Assembly: GCA_018058125.1 (NCBI GenBank)
Contig: JAGPCH010000039.1
Location: forward strand, 1-8,982
DNA length: 8,982 nt
Origin: Ignavibacteria bacterium
GTDB lineage: Bacteria; Bacteroidota; Ignavibacteria; Tepidaquicellales; Tepidaquicellaceae
Reading direction: 5' to 3'
In this document: piece after piece, positions 6,029 through 8,982 of the stretch
How positions within the stretch are numbered: position 1 is the stretch's first letter
How the letters are laid out: every line of letters starts with the position of its first letter
The notes under the pieces: model-generated
What the model was told of the DNA's origin: nothing
Database searches by the model: none
The model's input: only the letters and a program-made list of their open reading frames with translations
Program-made: the position numbers and the translations under genes

Positions 6029-7021
6029 TTAAGTAAATATTTTCGGACGGATTTGTGATATTAACATTAAGTCTGCTAAAGCTATTGCTGTTACGCATTC
6101 TACAACCACCGGAGCTCTTAGAGCTATGCAGACATCATGTCTTCCTTTAATTTCAAGAGGCTCTACTTTTTCTGATTTGAAATTATATGTATCCTGAGGA
6201 ATACTGATACTGGAAGCGGGTTTTATTGCTACACGGAATACTATTTCATTTCCATTCGAGATTCCTCCGTTAATCCCTGCTGCATAATTGGTTTTTGTTT
6301 TTCCGGTATCATCCATAATGGCATCATTGTGTTCGCTGCCTTTCATTCCTGCCGAGGCAAATCCGCTTCCGAATTCAATACCTTTCGTCGCAGGGATGGA
6401 AAATATCATATGTGAAATTAAAGATTCAACAGAATCAAAAAATGGTTCTCCCAATCCTATCGGAATCTCAGAACAACGGCATTCAATGATCCCTCCTATA
6501 GAATCTTTTTCTTCCAAAGCTTTATCGACTGCATTTTTAATATCAGTGCTTCCGCCTGCTTCTATGAGAGAAGCTCTTACCTTAGAGGGAGATATGATTT
6601 TTTTAGCAATGACTCCGGCAGCTACAATACAAAGAGTAAGCCGACCGGAAAAATGTCCGCCTCCCCGCGGATCATTGTAACCTCCGAATTTATTATGACC
6701 TGTAAAATCTGCGTGACCGGGCCGGGGTTGGTCTTTCAGATCTGCATAATCTTCAGACTTTATGTTTGTATTTTCAAATATGACAGCGATCGGAGCTCCG
6801 GTAGTTTTACCTTTATAAACGCCGCTTACAATCCGCGGTATATCAGGTTCCGTTCTCGGTGTCGTCCCTTTTGCTCCTGCCATTCGACGCGACAGATCCT
6901 CCTTAAAATCTTCTTCGCTCAAAGTCATTCCTGCCGGGCAACCGTCTATTACGGCTCCGATCTGAATCCCGTGACTTTCACCATATATACTTACTTTGAA
7001 TATTTTTCCGAAACTGTTCAT
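6029..7021 (-). CDS. aroC: Chorismate synthase (short, variant-signature form)
   Basis: Catalyses the anti-elimination of phosphate from 5-enolpyruvylshikimate-3-phosphate to give chorismate, using reduced FMN; last step of the shikimate pathway, cytosolic homotetramer. Recognisable parts: GESHG (14-18, catalytic His17), RPGHAD (100-105, His103), GIEFGSGF (214-221), GINGGISNG (249-257) and KGRHD (292-296, Asp296). The catalytic His/His/Asp set is intact. Two oddities: it is 330 residues against about 360 for E. coli AroC, the loss lying mainly after residue 143. Also, the usual GGGRSSARET signature reads GGGHFSGRLT (120-129), a form I recall from clostridial AroC proteins. It is last in the operon, 27 bases after aroA, with an AT-rich leader and no Shine-Dalgarno sequence. 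Confidence 0.95.
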   Translation of the reverse strand: MNSFGKIFKVSIYGESHGIQIGAVIDGCPAGMTLSEEDFKEDLSRRMAGAKGTTPRTEPDIPRIVSGVYKGKTTGAPIAVIFENTNIKSEDYADLKDQPRPGHADFTGHNKFGGYNDPRGGGHFSGRLTLCIVAAGVIAKKIISPSKVRASLIEAGGSTDIKNAVDKALEEKDSIGGIIECRCSEIPIGLGEPFFDSVESLISHMIFSIPATKGIEFGSGFASAGMKGSEHNDAIMDDTGKTKTNYAAGINGGISNGNEIVFRVAIKPASSISIPQDTYNFKSEKVEPLEIKGRHDVCIALRAPVVVECVTAIALADLMLISQIRPKIFT

Positions 7022-7048
7022 TTGTTATAATTTATTTTTAATATAATT

Positions 7049-8308
7049 TCAATTTACCATTTCTGTAGACTTGCTGACTTTTTCGAGATCCTTGAAAAAG
7101 TCTGTATATGATTTTGCAACACAATCCGGATTCTCAATTTCAACAGGCTCTTCAGATAGTATCGCCGCAACTGCTCCTGCCATTGCTATCCTGTGATCAT
7201 TATTGGAATTTATACAACCTCCGGAAAGTGTTCCGCCATGTATGTACATTGTATCTTCGCTTATCTCAATTTTAGTTCCAAGCTTTGCAAACTCTTTCTG
7301 CAGGACAGTAGCGCGATCACTTTCTTTATGTTTCAATCTCCAAACCCCCTTGATCTCTGATACTCCACTACAATTTACTGCTAATGCAACTAACGGAGGA
7401 AACAGATCAGGACTTTCTGTAGCGTCAAATTTAAAAGCATTAAGTTCATTCTTAGTTACTCTTACTTTTTCTGTATCAACAGTGACAATTGCTCCGGCAT
7501 CTTCAAGTATTTTTAAGATCGCCCTGTCCGCTTGCTTTGAATCAGTACTGAGATTTTCAATTGTTACCGAACCGCCAAGCGCTCCTGCTACAAGTAAAAA
7601 AGCTGCTCCGCTCCAGTCGCCGTCGGCTGTTAACTCACGTGCAGAATATTTCTGACCTGACTTAATTGTAAAAGTCTCATAATCATTATGCAACGCTTCC
7701 ACACCAAAATCCGACATGATTTGAAGAGTCATGTCAATGTATGGCTTACTTTTGAGATCACGTACCAGAATTGTTGTATCATTTAAAGCTAAAGGACTGG
7801 CTATTAGTATTCCGGTCAGTATCTGAGAACTGATAGCTCCATTAAGAATTGAAATTCCTCCTTTAAAAGGTCCGCACACCTCGATCGGCACATTCCCGTT
7901 ATTTGTTTTTATAAAAATTCCCATGTCACTTAACGGTTGCTCAAGCATCCCTACAGGACGGGTTGTCAGAGAACCATTACCCGTTAAAGTAACGGGTGAA
8001 TCCAGCAATGCAGCGACAGGCGTAAACATCCGGATTGCTAATCCGGATTCCCCGCAATTAAGATTTTTTGTTTTTGGATTGAGTCCGCCTTTGATATTGA
8101 TTTTATCACTTTCTACTGTAACCTCAGCTCCCAGATCCCTTGCTATCTGAAGCGATGCATTACTGTCATCACACGGAGTATATCCATACAATTTTGATGT
8201 ACCTTCAGCCAGTGTAGCGATTGCAATAAAACGTTGTGTCATGCTTTTCGAAGACGGAGCTTTAATTGTTCCCAGAATTTCCGAGGGATGAATTGTTTTT
8301 TTCGTCAT
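7049..8308 (-). CDS. aroA: 3-phosphoshikimate 1-carboxyvinyltransferase (EPSP synthase)
   Basis: Transfers the enolpyruvyl group of PEP to shikimate 3-phosphate (sixth shikimate-pathway step); cytosolic monomer, here 419 residues, a normal length. Active-site residues align with E. coli AroA: Lys21, Ser22 and Arg26 (SSKSMTQR), Arg93, Arg117 (TRPVG), Ser160-Ser161-Gln162, Ser187 and Tyr190 (SKPYID), Asp301, Lys328/Glu329/Arg332 (KESDR), His372/Arg373 (DHRIAMA) and Lys399 (CVAKSY). The PEP/glyphosate loop reads CGESGLAIRM (85-94) instead of the common GNAGTAMRP, so the positions equivalent to E. coli Thr97 and Pro101 are Leu90 and Met94. The ATG overlaps the aroK stop as ATGA, implying translational coupling. 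Confidence 0.96.
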   Translation of the reverse strand: MTKKTIHPSEILGTIKAPSSKSMTQRFIAIATLAEGTSKLYGYTPCDDSNASLQIARDLGAEVTVESDKINIKGGLNPKTKNLNCGESGLAIRMFTPVAALLDSPVTLTGNGSLTTRPVGMLEQPLSDMGIFIKTNNGNVPIEVCGPFKGGISILNGAISSQILTGILIASPLALNDTTILVRDLKSKPYIDMTLQIMSDFGVEALHNDYETFTIKSGQKYSARELTADGDWSGAAFLLVAGALGGSVTIENLSTDSKQADRAILKILEDAGAIVTVDTEKVRVTKNELNAFKFDATESPDLFPPLVALAVNCSGVSEIKGVWRLKHKESDRATVLQKEFAKLGTKIEISEDTMYIHGGTLSGGCINSNNDHRIAMAGAVAAILSEEPVEIENPDCVAKSYTDFFKDLEKVSKSTEMVN

Positions 8309-8982
8309 AATGATTTTAATTCTTTTATAATTTTATCGGATATAATTTCTTTTTTTACATATTCATTACTGAAAATTATATGAGCTGTCTCCGCATACAT
8401 TCCTTTTCTTTCATTAAAAAGTTCATTGAGTCTTTTTAACGGATCATCAGCCTGAAGAAATGGTCTGTCACTAATGTCTAATCTTGAATGTATTGTCTCA
8501 GGAGTCACATAAAGCCAGACGACCAATGATTTTTCCTTTAATTGTTTTCTGTTTAATTCAGATTTCACGATCCCTCCGCCGCATGAGATAACCATATGAT
8601 TCTTTTCACAAAGACTTTTTGAAAGTTCTTTAGATTCCAGTTTTCTGAAATACGCTTCGCCATGCATTTTAAATATTTTAGTAATGGACATTTTTTCTGC
8701 TTGGGATACTGATTCATCAATATCTTTAATATCACATTTTAATTTTTCTGAAAGAACTTTCCCAATGCTTGTTTTCCCTGCACCTGTAAGTCCTACGAGA
8801 GAGATTTTATTCTTCCGGTCAGATAGGCACTGGTTTTTAAGACCTACTTTCATAAGTTCAATATCCGGTTTTTCATTCAGGAAAAGTTCATAAGATCTGA
8901 TTGCCTGATTAAGCAGCCAGTTTTCTGCGCTGATTATTTTACACCCTTTTTCCAATGCAATTAAATTCAAATCAGAATTCTT
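8305..8982 (-). CDS. Shikimate dehydrogenase-shikimate kinase fusion (AroE C terminus plus complete AroK), 5' part beyond the right edge
   Basis: The minus-strand frame is open from the right edge, giving 225 visible residues. Residues 1-50 match the C-terminal helices of shikimate dehydrogenase: EKGCKIISAENWLLNQA (11-27) aligns with the E. coli AroE stretch around GLGMLVAQA, including the conserved Gln26 expected to contact shikimate, then SYELF and a PDIELM helix. From about residue 58 a full shikimate kinase follows: Walker A GLTGAGKT (64-71), DID (87-89), FRKLE (112-116, Arg113), CGGG (134-137), lid RPFL (173-176) and ERKGMY (191-196). The kinase phosphorylates shikimate at O3 with ATP; the missing dehydrogenase would make shikimate from dehydroshikimate. 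The TTG at 8970 is not a real start because coding continues upstream. Met44 could serve as an internal start for free kinase. The stop overlaps the aroA start. Confidence 0.85.
   Translation of the reverse strand, partial: KNSDLNLIALEKGCKIISAENWLLNQAIRSYELFLNEKPDIELMKVGLKNQCLSDRKNKISLVGLTGAGKTSIGKVLSEKLKCDIKDIDESVSQAEKMSITKIFKMHGEAYFRKLESKELSKSLCEKNHMVISCGGGIVKSELNRKQLKEKSLVVWLYVTPETIHSRLDISDRPFLQADDPLKRLNELFNERKGMYAETAHIIFSNEYVKKEIISDKIIKELKSL

Noticed and set aside
6288..7030. Two plus-strand open frames (130 and 125 residues) opposite aroC
   Set aside because: They are antisense shadows of a strongly conserved gene. One starts and ends inside it and the other merely overruns its start.
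7203..8150. Plus-strand open frames of 150 and 75 residues opposite aroA
   Set aside because: They are antisense shadows of EPSP synthase with composition mirroring the coding strand and no upstream signals.
8305..8970. Stand-alone shikimate kinase starting at a TTG at 8970
   Set aside because: The frame is open through the right edge and the first ~50 residues match the AroE C terminus, so this TTG is internal to a longer gene.

Overview
The window is AT-rich and gene-dense, with nine protein genes and no RNA gene, mobile element or CRISPR array that I could see. The host looks like a member of the Bacteroidota/Ignavibacteriota (FCB) group. Almost no start codon has a Shine-Dalgarno sequence. 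Three intergenic regions carry a Bacteroidota-type promoter (TTG, 20 bases, TAnnTTTG). The gene content fits a free-living, respiring prototroph. The lineage is my inference; no marker gene in the window fixes it.

Left part (1-1292): a minus-strand metal-homeostasis operon. A DtxR/MntR-type metalloregulator is followed after 6 bases by the lipoprotein of a Mn/Fe/Zn ABC importer, whose 3' part runs off the left edge. The regulator's promoter is overlaid by three copies of a heptamer that could be its operator.

Centre (1395-5902): four unrelated single genes. On the plus strand is a membrane-anchored YkuE-like metallophosphoesterase with a twin-arginine motif after three membrane helices. Convergent to it, on the minus strand, is a membrane-anchored diheme cytochrome c. 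Divergent from the cytochrome is rdgB (non-canonical purine NTP pyrophosphatase, plus strand). Convergent to rdgB with a 3-base gap is a secreted or anchored BNR/Asp-box beta-propeller protein of unknown role.

Right part (6029-8982): a minus-strand shikimate-pathway operon read in the order aroE-aroK fusion, aroA, aroC. The right-edge protein is cut at its 5' end. What is visible is the last ~50 residues of a shikimate dehydrogenase joined in frame to a complete shikimate kinase. With EPSP synthase and chorismate synthase, the operon encodes the last four steps from dehydroshikimate to chorismate. aroK and aroA overlap by ATGA. AroC and AroA both carry signature variants that differ from the textbook forms.

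I see no wholly new system. The points most worth a second look are the AroE-AroK fusion, the probable dual Sec/Tat layout of the phosphoesterase, the candidate metalloregulator operator, and the AroC variant.
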